Below, piece after piece: positions 54,885 through 63,364 of a DNA stretch of 64,000 nucleotides. Under the pieces are notes generated by a model that worked only from the letters and a program-made list of their open reading frames with translations, was not told where the DNA came from and made no database searches. Made by a program: the position numbers and the translations under genes. The stretch comes from Microcystis aeruginosa FD4 (lineage in GTDB: Bacteria; Cyanobacteriota; Cyanobacteriia; Cyanobacteriales; Microcystaceae). How positions within the stretch are numbered: the stretch's first letter is position 1; each line of letters starts with the position of its first letter. The stretch is taken from the NCBI RefSeq assembly GCF_009792235.1, contig NZ_CP046973.1, forward strand, positions 2,728,001 through 2,792,000, written 5' to 3'.

Positions 54885-55613
54885 CTAATAAATGCCGTGT
54901 TTCTTCAAAATTAAGCTCAGTCCCAGCCCCCCCAGTAATGCTAAACCTGTATTAGATAAGGGTTCCGGAACAGCCACAACTTGAAGTGAAGCATTATAAA
55001 CAATGGGACCGAGGAAATTGTCGGGAGTCAATAGACTAGCAGGTAAACCAGGCGGAACATTCGGAGCAAAATGGACTACAGCAGCTTGAACTTCATTGGT
55101 GATGAAATCAGTTAATATCCCTGTTAGATCAGATGAGATACTAAGAATTAAAGGATCTAATGGATTAGGTGAATTAGGATCAAGCACAACCCTTCGATCA
55201 ACTGTGTGCAACTCAAATGAGAAGTTAACAAAATTGGGAATCGTTAGGCTCAGAAAGTCACTTACATATAAACTAGGATCGTTAGAGCCATGAAACAAAG
55301 GGCCTGATTGGGTAATTAATCCATTGGAGATACCTTCATGAACATCCCGAATTGCCCCTAGTTGTGAAGGATTTATCAGTGCCGTAGCAAAAGACCCCGT
55401 GGCATTATCAACTTGAAAATTTCCCAAGACATTCGGATTAGGTACCAGATTAGAAGCGTCAATATAATCGAACTGATTATAACTGCCAAAGACATAGCCA
55501 GAAAAATCAATGCGACTTCCAACCGTTGCTCCTTTAGCTATACTGGAATAGGTCACTACACTGGTTACTATCAATGGAATCATTGCTATAGCACTCAGAA
55601 ATTTAAGTTTCAT
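54885..55613 (-). CDS. PEP-CTERM domain exported protein
   Basis: 242 residues. It has a signal peptide (MKLKFLSAIAMIPLIVTSVV, cleavage near SIAKGA) and a C-terminal sorting signal with VPEPLSNTG (from residue 215), a hydrophobic helix and the basic end KKHGIY. PEP-CTERM proteins are processed by exosortase and associated with extracellular polysaccharide. The middle is beta-rich (a YVFGSYNQFDYID-type start) with no enzyme motif. It sits between the MITE and the PP-loop gene and may not belong to the metabolic operon. Confidence 0.85.
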   Translation of the reverse strand: MKLKFLSAIAMIPLIVTSVVTYSSIAKGATVGSRIDFSGYVFGSYNQFDYIDASNLVPNPNVLGNFQVDNATGSFATALINPSQLGAIRDVHEGISNGLITQSGPLFHGSNDPSLYVSDFLSLTIPNFVNFSFELHTVDRRVVLDPNSPNPLDPLILSISSDLTGILTDFITNEVQAAVVHFAPNVPPGLPASLLTPDNFLGPIVYNASLQVVAVPEPLSNTGLALLGGLGLSLILKKHGIY

Positions 55614-55755
55614 GGAATTCTCCCTTGTCGGAATAAATTAGAAGTCAGAAATGTTACTTTTCAATTTTCAACGTTTCATCATAAATGCTCAGAAAAGAAT
55701 CCGATTACTGGTTTTAAGCCCTATTTTAAAGCTGTAGATCGAAGAAATTTGTAAC

Positions 55756-56814
55756 TTATCCCGTTTCCCCATCTTTAATGCGTAGCTGCTCAGGTTTTAA
55801 ATCTAGCCACTCTAAAGAGCTAGTTACATACCGTCCTAACAAGATTTTATTTTCTGCCATAAAATCCATTAAAGAGAAAAGAAATCGCCAGAGAGAACGA
55901 GGGGCTTTTCCTTCACGAATTAATTGCGAAAATTCTGGTTTATAAGGATTATAACCCAAATTTTTCAAGTCAGAATAAATAAGCAGCCAATTCAAAGTAA
56001 AGTTACTCAGAACAGGATTGACATACCAGCGATTTTTAGCTAGACCCAATTCGACAACTTTTGCCATGACTTCTTCTTGGTTGTAATCCCAAGCATGAAA
56101 GGGAGCGATAATACGAGGAAATTTGTCACCTTTTTCATATATATTAGGATTCCAGAACAGAGCTTTCTCAGACTCTTCAAACAAACCATTTTCAAACAAT
56201 TCGTAGGGAGTCCAGTCTTCTCGTATTCTGTCTTGAGGCATTTCGTAAAGCATCCGATCTGGGTCAGGTTGACCAGGAGAATACCCTGTAATAATTAGGG
56301 GAATGTTCTTGTCCATGGCTAAACGAAGAATGTCTCCTTCTCTAATATCTAACCAAAAATAACAAACTGTATAAACAGCACCCCGCTTATCTTGATTACA
56401 CAAAAGATAGCGAATAAATCGCCGATAAAGCTCTTTTGACGGAGTCACAACATGATGAGCGACATTAAGCTGCTTCACCGTACGACGGATATTATCCCAA
56501 GTATTGGGGGGAATATCAAAGTCGCTTGTGTAAGCCAAAACCCGTAAGTTGTAATCTTTGACCAGTTTATAAAGTAGATAACAACTATCTTTGCCTCCAC
56601 TAAAAGAGAGGATACAGTCGTATTCTCCATTACCTGAAGGTTTTCTAAGGATTTCTTCAAGTTCTTGCTTTCGTAAGGCTCGTTCTCTCTCCTGTTGCTG
56701 ATTATTGTTACCTTGCTTTTCCCATTCTCGACAGAAGTTACAGACCCCATGAGGATCGAGACTGACTCCTTCGAATTGTGTTGTTAATAGGCATTTTTTG
56801 CAGGTTTTGGTCAT
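55756..56814 (-). CDS. PP-loop N-type ATP pyrophosphatase, amidotransferase-like
   Basis: 352 residues. An N-terminal zinc-knuckle pair (CKKCLLT, then CNFCREW) is followed by the PP-loop SFSGGKDS (about residue 70) of N-type ATP pyrophosphatases. The closest named relatives I recall are the N-acetyl sugar amidotransferases (WbpG/PseA group), which adenylate a carbonyl and add nitrogen. Related PP-loop enzymes add sulfur. No glutaminase partner (HisH-like) is present beside it. It lies 103 bp after the diiron-oxidase-like gene and is probably in the same operon. Its exact reaction is unknown. Confidence 0.75.
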   Translation of the reverse strand: MTKTCKKCLLTTQFEGVSLDPHGVCNFCREWEKQGNNNQQQERERALRKQELEEILRKPSGNGEYDCILSFSGGKDSCYLLYKLVKDYNLRVLAYTSDFDIPPNTWDNIRRTVKQLNVAHHVVTPSKELYRRFIRYLLCNQDKRGAVYTVCYFWLDIREGDILRLAMDKNIPLIITGYSPGQPDPDRMLYEMPQDRIREDWTPYELFENGLFEESEKALFWNPNIYEKGDKFPRIIAPFHAWDYNQEEVMAKVVELGLAKNRWYVNPVLSNFTLNWLLIYSDLKNLGYNPYKPEFSQLIREGKAPRSLWRFLFSLMDFMAENKILLGRYVTSSLEWLDLKPEQLRIKDGETG

Positions 56815-56917
56815 CCTATTTAATCTCTCATAACCTATTGTGCATTAAAACTCTCATGTATTTGAACTGAGTGGCAAGCTCCCTAAAAAATAGGGGAGCT
56901 TGCATTTGTCCAACTAC

Positions 56918-57685
56918 TTAAACAGTTAAATTAGACATACGAGCATATACTTCTTTGGCATAAGTCATAGCATCTTCAAGAAAGTCAGCATAAGAATTAA
57001 GCGCATTAGCTGCTGTTTCTACAAGGATATCTGTATAGTCAGGATGCTCACTAACCAATTTATCAACAATTTCAAAATTTGTTTCGGTATGTTCAACATC
57101 AGCCACAACGTGCTTATGTAAAAAACTAATATTAGGTAGAGAGTGTTGCCCCATAGAGGCAACCCATTTCTTAATCAAAGTTGGCCCGTAGGTCGTCGAG
57201 ATTAATTCGATCTCAACATCAATGGCTAATTCAGCCCAAGGGTAATCTCCTTCAATTACTTGCTCGTGTAACTGATGATAACGTTTGACAGCAGTACTCA
57301 TTTTATTAGCCAGTAACTCTTGAGCATCTAGAGGAAAGTTAGATTCTTCTTTATTCCATACAGCAACGAGATTTTCTACATCTTCGATAGCCCAATTTTC
57401 GTGACCATCTTCTTCTCCTTCATGCTCATAGAAAAAGTCAGCCATCTCTTGTAAACCTAAGTCTTGACATCCATCACCAGCACGTTTTAAGTAAACGGGA
57501 ATAGGTTCAGTAAGTCCAGCACTCAAGGCACACCAATGAATCATAAAAAGTTTTAAGAGTGTTGGTTCGACTTCCTCTTCCCATATTTCTTTGACAACAG
57601 GTCTTGAGGCAAACTCTTGACGTAGTAATTCACATCTTTTTTGGTATTGATTTTGATGGATTTTGGCTTTTTCTACAGTAGTCAT
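56918..57685 (-). CDS. Heme-oxygenase-like diiron oxidase (HDO/PqqC-CADD type)
   Basis: 255 residues, all helical. Candidate iron ligands are Glu87/Glu89 and His95 in YEHEGEEDGHENW, Glu160 in DVEIELI, and His192, Asp196 and His199 in HVVADVEH. The last spacing (H-x3-D-x2-H) matches the CADD/HDO pattern. HDO enzymes use O2 for C-C cleavage, N-oxygenation or amine chemistry in natural-product pathways. It lies within the operon-like minus-strand set, 119 bp after the GST gene. Substrate unknown. A PqqC-like cofactorless oxidase is an alternative. Confidence 0.75.
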   Translation of the reverse strand: MTTVEKAKIHQNQYQKRCELLRQEFASRPVVKEIWEEEVEPTLLKLFMIHWCALSAGLTEPIPVYLKRAGDGCQDLGLQEMADFFYEHEGEEDGHENWAIEDVENLVAVWNKEESNFPLDAQELLANKMSTAVKRYHQLHEQVIEGDYPWAELAIDVEIELISTTYGPTLIKKWVASMGQHSLPNISFLHKHVVADVEHTETNFEIVDKLVSEHPDYTDILVETAANALNSYADFLEDAMTYAKEVYARMSNLTV

Positions 57686-57804
57686 GGCATTATTTCTCCT
57701 ATGGTTAAATGAAAATTGGTCTGTACTGAACTAATAGAGTCGATAGTTTTACTTGGCTAAAGCCTTATTGAGGTAAAAAAGGTGGGGAAAATCAAGGAAA
57801 TAAA

Positions 57805-58500
57805 TCATTGATTAGACTTAATGTCAAATAGTAAGCGACGTGCCTCCTCATCCATCTGGAAATCCCCTTGAATAGGTTCACCCACTTCGTAAGCCCTTTT
57901 GACAGCTGGACGTTCAGAAATACGAGTAACCCATTGGGCAACACTTGGAAAATCGGCAAGGGGGACGTTAATGAGGTCGGAAAATTTGATCCAAGGATAG
58001 CAAGCCATATCTGCGATCGAATAATCTCCTGTCAGATACTCTCTATCACTCAATTGTTTTTCCATTACTCCTAACAATCGCTTGACTTCGCTGACATACC
58101 TTTTTTTGGCATAAGGAATATCTTCGGGAGCATATCGAGTAAAATGATTCGCCTGTCCCATCATTGGACCAATTCCCCCCATCTGCCACATTAGCCATTG
58201 AATGGTTTGATGACGAATCCCTAAATCCGATGCTAAAAATTGATCGGCTTTCTCGGCGAGATAGATGAGAATACTGCCTGATTCAAACAAGGCCAGGGGT
58301 TTATTTCCCTCAGCAGGCGAATGATCAATAATTGCAGGAATACGGTTATTGGGGGCGATCTCCAAAAAATCAGCTTGAAATTGCTCTCCTCGCAAGATAT
58401 TTATTGGTTTGATTTGGTATGGTAATCCAGTTTCTTCAAGGAAGATTAAAGGTTTATAACCATTCGGTGTAGGCCAGAAATAGAGATCAATCATAGTCAA
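57805..58500 (-). CDS. Glutathione S-transferase family protein
   Basis: 231 residues. The thioredoxin-fold N-terminal domain begins MIDLYFWPTPNGYKPLIFLEE and has NNRIPAIID and the gamma-Glu-binding FESGSILIYLAE. The helical C-terminal domain contains GDYSIADMACYPWI (N-capping box). It resembles the bacterial YfcG/Yghu-like group. GSTs conjugate glutathione or reduce disulfides. Placed seven bases after the tryptophanase-like lyase, it may prepare or remove a glutathione adduct in the same pathway, which is inference. Confidence 0.9.
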   Translation of the reverse strand: MTMIDLYFWPTPNGYKPLIFLEETGLPYQIKPINILRGEQFQADFLEIAPNNRIPAIIDHSPAEGNKPLALFESGSILIYLAEKADQFLASDLGIRHQTIQWLMWQMGGIGPMMGQANHFTRYAPEDIPYAKKRYVSEVKRLLGVMEKQLSDREYLTGDYSIADMACYPWIKFSDLINVPLADFPSVAQWVTRISERPAVKRAYEVGEPIQGDFQMDEEARRLLFDIKSNQ

Positions 58501-58507
58501 AAACCAA

Positions 58508-59797
58508 CTAATTACTGGTTACTAAATCCATCGGACGATACTGGGATCTCAAAAATCCCGTCAAACCCGATCCCTTTTCCACAATCTTTAGCCCTTGAAT
58601 TTTCTTTTTAGCTGTTAAAAGACTAGAAATACCATCAGCAACTTGGTTGATTGCCTCCTCTTCTAATCCTAAAATGGGCACAGCAAAACGAACCAAGCAA
58701 AGCTTATTCGCTATCTGAGTTAGAGAGCTAGAATTGAGAGAGCCGCGAATTCCATAATCTTTAAACAGTTGATAAAGAAAAGCTTGGGCTGGGTGATGAG
58801 TATCAGGAAGCTCCAAACACTGAGCATTGATCTCCAGAAAGACTCCATGTCCTCCCACTGGTTGAACTAAATTCTGGTGGTTTCTGAGAGCTTCGTGCAG
58901 TTTTTTGACAAGATTGATTCGTCGGCGAACCAAATAAGTTACCCTATCCATGTCAATTATGGCATACGATAGTAATTCTTGAGCATCATGACTCAAACCG
59001 CTTCCGAACAGCACTAAGTTATCCAGACAACGATAAAATAGTTCAGTATCTCGTACAGCTAGAAAGCCGCCGATTGAGGTAGGAAAATCCTTAGTGGCAC
59101 TCATGGTACACCCGTCTGCATAGGAGCAGAATTGGCGGATAATCTCATCAATGGGAGTATTTTGATATCCCTCTTCTCGCTCCTGAATCATCAGAGCATT
59201 ATCGATAATTCTACAGCTATCCAAATAGACAGGAATCTGATAATGACGAGCTAACTCAGCAACAGCGCGCATATTTTCTAGAGACATCGGATGTCCACCT
59301 ACGGCATTGTTACAAGGCTCGATGCAAATATAAGGAATCCAATTCGGATGATAAGTTTCAATGATCTGTTCAAGGGCGTTGAGATCTATATTTCCTTTGA
59401 AAGGATATGAGTTCCTTATGTCTAAAGACTCAGGACACATTACTTCCACAGATGTCCCACCATGACGTTCTTGATGAATCCTTGTAGTCGGAAACAAAGA
59501 ACTACTGGGGATATAATGACCATTGCGTATTATCGCCTGACTTAAAATGGTTTCAGCTAAGCGACCCTGAGAAACAGCCATAACATAGGGGAATCCAAAA
59601 TATTGGCTAAATATTTGCTCAGGACTCAGTCTATCGGCAGAGTTTTGTTGACTCAATTTAGAGTCTCGGCCTAGTATAGAACTCTTTTGGTGAATAAGAC
59701 TATCAGTCTGTAGATCAAGCTCAATATGTTCTCTAGGAACAATATCTAGATTATGTCCAGCAAGTTCCAAAATTTGCATTCGAGAAGTAAGACTCAT
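58508..59797 (-). CDS. Tryptophanase-like beta-eliminating PLP lyase
   Basis: 429 residues. Strong tryptophanase/tyrosine phenol-lyase similarity: SQGRLAE (phosphate-binding), EPCNNAVGGHPMSL, VYLDSCR with Asp193, EREEGYQ, then SYADGCTMSATKDFPTSIGG with PLP-Lys236. The family cleaves C-beta to heteroatom bonds of amino acids (tryptophan, tyrosine, cysteine-S-conjugates). The N-terminal ~50 residues differ from TnaA. Its start overlaps the E1-like gene stop by four bases, so translation is coupled. It probably acts on an amino acid or an S-conjugate made in this operon. Indole release is not excluded. Confidence 0.88.
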   Translation of the reverse strand: MSLTSRMQILELAGHNLDIVPREHIELDLQTDSLIHQKSSILGRDSKLSQQNSADRLSPEQIFSQYFGFPYVMAVSQGRLAETILSQAIIRNGHYIPSSSLFPTTRIHQERHGGTSVEVMCPESLDIRNSYPFKGNIDLNALEQIIETYHPNWIPYICIEPCNNAVGGHPMSLENMRAVAELARHYQIPVYLDSCRIIDNALMIQEREEGYQNTPIDEIIRQFCSYADGCTMSATKDFPTSIGGFLAVRDTELFYRCLDNLVLFGSGLSHDAQELLSYAIIDMDRVTYLVRRRINLVKKLHEALRNHQNLVQPVGGHGVFLEINAQCLELPDTHHPAQAFLYQLFKDYGIRGSLNSSSLTQIANKLCLVRFAVPILGLEEEAINQVADGISSLLTAKKKIQGLKIVEKGSGLTGFLRSQYRPMDLVTSN

Positions 59798-60639
59798 GTC
59801 TGTTCTCCTTCAAATTCGGATCGAAGTTCACTGACATCGACAATCTCATAGCTCATCCGAAACAAATCGAAAAACATGGCTTTTGGTAATACAATCGGCT
59901 TTCTTGAGCCAGGGATAATGCCATCTAATAGATAGGCTATACACTCTGTTGCCAGTAAAGAACTCCCAATGACAGGCCCAACCGCGAGAGTGGGAACTTT
60001 CCCGATTTGTAAACTCTTACCAATAACATCAATTTGCTCAGGGACAAACCACTCCTTAAAAATATCAGGAAGTGCTGTAGCCTGTTTAGCATTGCGCAAA
60101 GTCTTTGTCCAGAACTCCATACTCATTCCCTCAGGGGAAGAACATAAAGCAAAGCACCCAAATCCCAAAATTGGGGCGACTACACTAAATATTCCCAAGT
60201 CTCTGGCTTTTTGATGCATCGTTTCTCGAAGTTCATAGGGAACCGCTGCATCCAAACAATCAACAAGGATATCAGCCCCCTTGAGAAAGTCATCCTGATT
60301 ATCGTTGGTGAGACCTTTGTTAAAGACTTGAATTTGAGCCTCAGGATTAATATCAAGAATCAGATCTCGATAAACCTCTGCTTTATTCTTGCTCATTGTG
60401 GAAACCGTTGCTCCCCATTGTCGATTCATATCAGGGGGATCAAAATCGGCAGGATCTGCTAAATGAAAAGACCCAATTCCCAAGCGGCACATTGTCAAGG
60501 CCATTGCCCCACCAATCCCACCACATCCAGCAATAACAATTTTCTTCTTAGCTAAACATTCTACACCAGCGTTGGTAAGGAGGGGTAAGCTTCGATTAAG
60601 AAAATAGTCTGGTGAATTAATAGATAATGTCATTATCAT
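59794..60639 (-). CDS. E1-like (ThiF/MoeB/HesA) adenylyltransferase
   Basis: 281 residues. Rossmann ATP-binding IAGCGGIGGAMA (about residues 34-45), then LADPADFDPPDMNRQW with the conserved Arg, Lys in MSKNKAE, and Asp in LVDCLDAA. The zinc-binding CxxC pairs of MoeB/ThiF are absent, so it belongs to a zinc-less E1 branch. E1-like enzymes adenylate a carboxylate, commonly the C terminus of a ubiquitin-like sulfur carrier or a peptide. No ubiquitin-like carrier gene is visible here. It is coupled to the PLP lyase by overlap. Confidence 0.88.
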   Translation of the reverse strand: MIMTLSINSPDYFLNRSLPLLTNAGVECLAKKKIVIAGCGGIGGAMALTMCRLGIGSFHLADPADFDPPDMNRQWGATVSTMSKNKAEVYRDLILDINPEAQIQVFNKGLTNDNQDDFLKGADILVDCLDAAVPYELRETMHQKARDLGIFSVVAPILGFGCFALCSSPEGMSMEFWTKTLRNAKQATALPDIFKEWFVPEQIDVIGKSLQIGKVPTLAVGPVIGSSLLATECIAYLLDGIIPGSRKPIVLPKAMFFDLFRMSYEIVDVSELRSEFEGEQT

Positions 60640-60674
60640 TTACCAAATGTGTCCTTCAGATGAGTTATGAAAGC

Positions 60675-60790
60675 AGCAATTCTCATTTTAAGATTCACGA
60701 GAGTTGTCTGTTCCAGACGGATAGAGGAACAGCTGGATCAATCTTGTGCTTTCTAAAATGGCGTACACTTAGGGTAAAATGAGAATTGCT
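60675..60790. mobile_element. 116-bp MITE with AGCAATTCTCATTTTA ends
   Basis: AGCAATTCTCATTTTA (60675-60690) and TAAAATGAGAATTGCT (60775-60790) form a perfect 16-bp inverted repeat around 84 bp of non-coding DNA. It lies between the acyltransferase-like gene and the E1-like gene, where it may affect their co-transcription. No clear target duplication. Confidence 0.78.
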
Positions 60791-60835
60791 TTATAAAACA
60801 GTTGCCGTTAATACTAGGCTAAATATGTCAAGTAT

Positions 60836-61489
60836 TTATGATGCTATCAAGTTATTAGATAGCAAAGAACTAATACTCCAATCATACTTGCCTAGATTAA
60901 CTTCTCCTTGGTTGACATACATAAACTGAGCTTGAACGCTATGAATTGTAATTAACCCCCCAGGTAGGTTTCTCATCCCTAGTCGAGATAAGGTGCGATG
61001 GTTCGCAGAGGGCAGTAAAGGCATTCCTAAACACAAATCCAAATCAGATTGACCTTGGAAAAGTTTGAGAGCAGCACCAGGTAAAGCTATCGCTAAAACA
61101 GTGTTTTCCACTTTGATTCGTCTATACTTTTTGGCGACAATATTGTAGGTTGAAGTCATAACTTTCTTGTATCCTTGACTAAGGATGAAAGCCATCGATT
61201 CCTCTGTCATCACCCCAAAGTAGGATAAAAAACGCGAGGCTAGGATTTGTAAGTCGATGTAGTTAATCAGACCAAGAGCAGCAATATCTCCGCCTTCTGC
61301 AAAAAGAATTATTTTGTCAGCAGCTAGAAACTTGTCGGAATGTTTAATAGATAAACCTTCTAATCCTAACTCCTCAATCGCCTCAGTCCATTGAACTTGC
61401 CAAAATTTATAGGCTTCATTATATAGAAACCTTTGCATTGGTTCTTTTTTGTCGATTAACTGTAGTTGAATGGAGTTGTCTGCTATCAT
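60836..61489 (-). CDS. Possible N-acyl amino acid synthase / GNAT-fold acyltransferase
   Basis: From ATG 61489 the product is 217 residues; an upstream ATG at 61510 adds seven. The pattern RFLYNEAYKFWQVQW, then SDKFLAADKIILFAEGGDIAAL and ILSQGYKKVMTSTYNIVAKKYRR recalls the FeeM/NAS autoinducer-synthase-like branch of the GNAT fold. That branch is known to occur beside E1-like genes. Such enzymes acylate amino acids from acyl-ACP. The match is weak and from memory. It would be the first gene of the operon-like set. Confidence 0.45.
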   Translation of the reverse strand: MIADNSIQLQLIDKKEPMQRFLYNEAYKFWQVQWTEAIEELGLEGLSIKHSDKFLAADKIILFAEGGDIAALGLINYIDLQILASRFLSYFGVMTEESMAFILSQGYKKVMTSTYNIVAKKYRRIKVENTVLAIALPGAALKLFQGQSDLDLCLGMPLLPSANHRTLSRLGMRNLPGGLITIHSVQAQFMYVNQGEVNLGKYDWSISSLLSNNLIAS

Positions 61490-61536
61490 TTTTAGATATT
61501 TTACCCTCAATTAATAAGTGTGCATCAAGTCAAGTA

Positions 61537-61770
61537 TTGACATACTCCCACCGTCAAGCTACGCTGTGACGGGGGATTCTTTCCATATCACTATCGGAGC
61601 GGGTTGGGCTCTTCTCGACTTTGTGTGATAATCAGTGCTTATCATTCGTAGGAGTCTTGCTAGGCAAAGCTTTGAAGACTATGTTTCTGGAAAATTATCC
61701 CTATCCTTCTTCCTTCCACACAGAAACCAGAAGAGCCCGGGTTGTTATGAATCTCTTTTGTGGGATTTTT
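61537..61770 (-). ncRNA. Solitary reRNA-like element C
   Basis: On the minus strand this stretch contains a long stem: GGGCTCTTCTGGTTTCTGTG near 61720-61740 pairs imperfectly with CACAAAGTCGAGAAGAGCCC near 61606-61626. It ends in a hairpin (CCCCCGTCAC/GTGACGG-type) followed by GTATGTCAATA at 61537-61546. This is the same end style as the TnpB elements and elements A and B. No protein frame. Its left end is unclear. It may be a decayed IS605-type right end. Confidence 0.45.
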
Positions 61771-61849
61771 AAAACCTAGACACAAACTAACTTTTGGATG
61801 GGTGCAAGGTTGTCATTCATACCTTGATTCAGCAACGCCCTTGATTAGA

Positions 61850-61985
61850 CTAAGCTAATCGCAACAAAACGGTAATTATGTTCCAGCTCATAGCAAACAA
61901 ACAGAGGATTCCTACTGCGTAGGCAATAGTTCGCCATGGCTGTAACCCTAGAAGATAGGTTAAGGTATGAAACAGACGTGCTATG
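61850..61985 (-). pseudogene. 3' part of split MAPEG gene
   Basis: Beyond the TnpB element, the frame reads IARLFHTLTYLLGLQPWR and continues hydrophobic to a TAG at 61850-61852. This is the standard MAPEG C terminus (eicosanoid and glutathione metabolism membrane family). Joined to 63365-63681 it gives 453 bases, 150 codons plus stop, in frame. Confidence 0.9.
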
Positions 61986-62022
61986 TTGACACTCCCGTCG
62001 CTGAAAGCGAGGGATTCTTGGT
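61986..62022 (-). ncRNA. 3' end of reRNA scaffold of element 2
   Basis: Hairpin CCCTCGCTTTCAGCGACGGG (62007-61996 region, minus strand) then GTGTCAA at the border. The adjacent flank, CATAGCACGTCTG, would be the guide and matches the MAPEG gene itself. Confidence 0.5.
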
Positions 62023-63229
62023 TCACTGACTCAAGTTGTCTTGACAGGTATTGCTACCAACCAAAATAGAGCTTAAATCTCCCCAAGCGTTTAGGTCTGA
62101 TGACCAACTTCCGATATGTCCTATCGTAGCTTTTTTGAGTATATTTAATGCCGCCATTTTGTCTCTATCTTCTACATATCCGCAAGAACAAACATGGGTT
62201 CTAACCGATAGAGACTTTTTAATTAACTTGCCACAATTAAAGCATTCTTGGCTAGTATAGGCGGGATTAACAGCAATAGTCAATCTGCCGTATTTAATGC
62301 CAAAATACTCTATCCATTTTCTTAATTGTGACCAGCCCGCATCATTAATACTCTTAGCTAGTTTTCGATTACGCACAAGGTTCTTGACTTTTAAATCTTC
62401 ATAAGCTATCAAGTCGTTTGACTGAATTAAGCGGAGTGCCAATCTTTTAGCAAACTCTTCTCGCTGCCTACTTACTTTTAAATGTCCCAAGCGCGTACTT
62501 TTGTCTAGCCTTTTTGTAGTTATTAGACTGCTGTTGCCCTCTTCTAAACTTTTTAGATTTTCTCCTATTTAGTTTATTAAGACGCTTCTCTGCTTTTCGA
62601 TAATATTTAGGAGGTTCTACTGTATTGTTGTCGCTATCGGCATAAAGATACTTTAGTCCCATGTCTAAACCTACACATTTTTTGGTAGGCTCTAATTTTG
62701 GGGTTATATCTCTCACGTCAAGTTTTAACATTAACTGGCAATAATACCCATCAGCACGTTTAACTATTCTCACCCTTTGAATTTGCCATTCTTGGAAACA
62801 GAACAAGTCTCGACTACCAATTAGTTTTAACTCTCCGATGTTTTTACCATCGGTGAAAGTTATTCTTTTGGTATCTCGATTAATCTTCCAGCCTGATTTT
62901 TTAAACTCAATAGAATGAGTACGTTTAGAGTATTTAGGGTATCCCTTTTTGCCAGGGATTTGGTTTTTACAGTTGTTATAGAACCTTAAAATAGCAGTCC
63001 AAGTCCGTTCGCAAGCTTGTTGACAAGCTGTAGAGTTAAGGTCTTTGACGAAAGAATATTCGTTTCTTAATTCGGTTGTGTATCGATAAATATCCTTTTG
63101 TCCTACACCTTTGTTATCTTCCCAATATCTAAGGCATTTATTCCGAACAAACTGAACTGTCCGAATTGCCTCATCAATGGCTTGATATTGAGATGGTTTT
63201 CCTCTAAGCTTGTACTCTAAAACGAACAT
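62023..63229 (-). pseudogene. tnpB: Frameshifted TnpB
   Basis: The N-terminal part (start MFVLEYKLRGK at 63229, GLDMGLK with RuvC Asp) runs to 62468. The C-terminal part (KVSRQREEFAK, LIAYEDLKV with Glu, CFNCGK/CSCGY zinc ribbon, DRDKMAAL with Asp) continues in another frame to 62023. The shift lies at about 62470-62490. The join point matches the HLKVSRQR region of the intact TnpB at 32905. All catalytic residues survive, so the break is likely recent, but no functional protein is expected. Confidence 0.88.
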
Positions 63230-63364
63230 CTTGCGTGCCGACCTACTACGCAAACTATTCTAGCACGCTAAGAATTGAGTTGTCAATCGTGCTTCGCTAT
63301 TTCTATGCTGGCGGAACCTTTCATCTCATCGGTAAAACCGAGAGCCTTCAAGCCGACATTTCAG

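Larger units (their letters stand above)
61986..63364 (-). mobile_element. IS605-family TnpB element 2, inserted in MAPEG gene
   Basis: The left end follows TTTAC (63365-63369 on the minus strand) and the right end is GTGTCAA (61986-61992). Both ends resemble TnpB element 1. Flanks joined without the element restore MAPEG, with no target duplication, as expected of IS200/IS605 insertions. It carries a frameshifted tnpB and no tnpA. Confidence 0.88.

Noticed and set aside
55756..56814. tRNA-thiolation enzyme (TtcA/MnmA type)
   Set aside because: PP-loop present, but the N-terminal zinc-knuckle and overall pattern fit the sugar-amidotransferase-like N-type group better; neither is proven.
59794..60639. 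RiPP cyclodehydratase (TOMM) E1 component
   Set aside because: No YcaO gene and no precursor peptide are visible nearby, so a RiPP assignment is not supported.
62023..63253. Two separate TnpB-like genes
   Set aside because: Their order, overlap and complementary motifs show one tnpB with a frameshift near 62480, not two genes.
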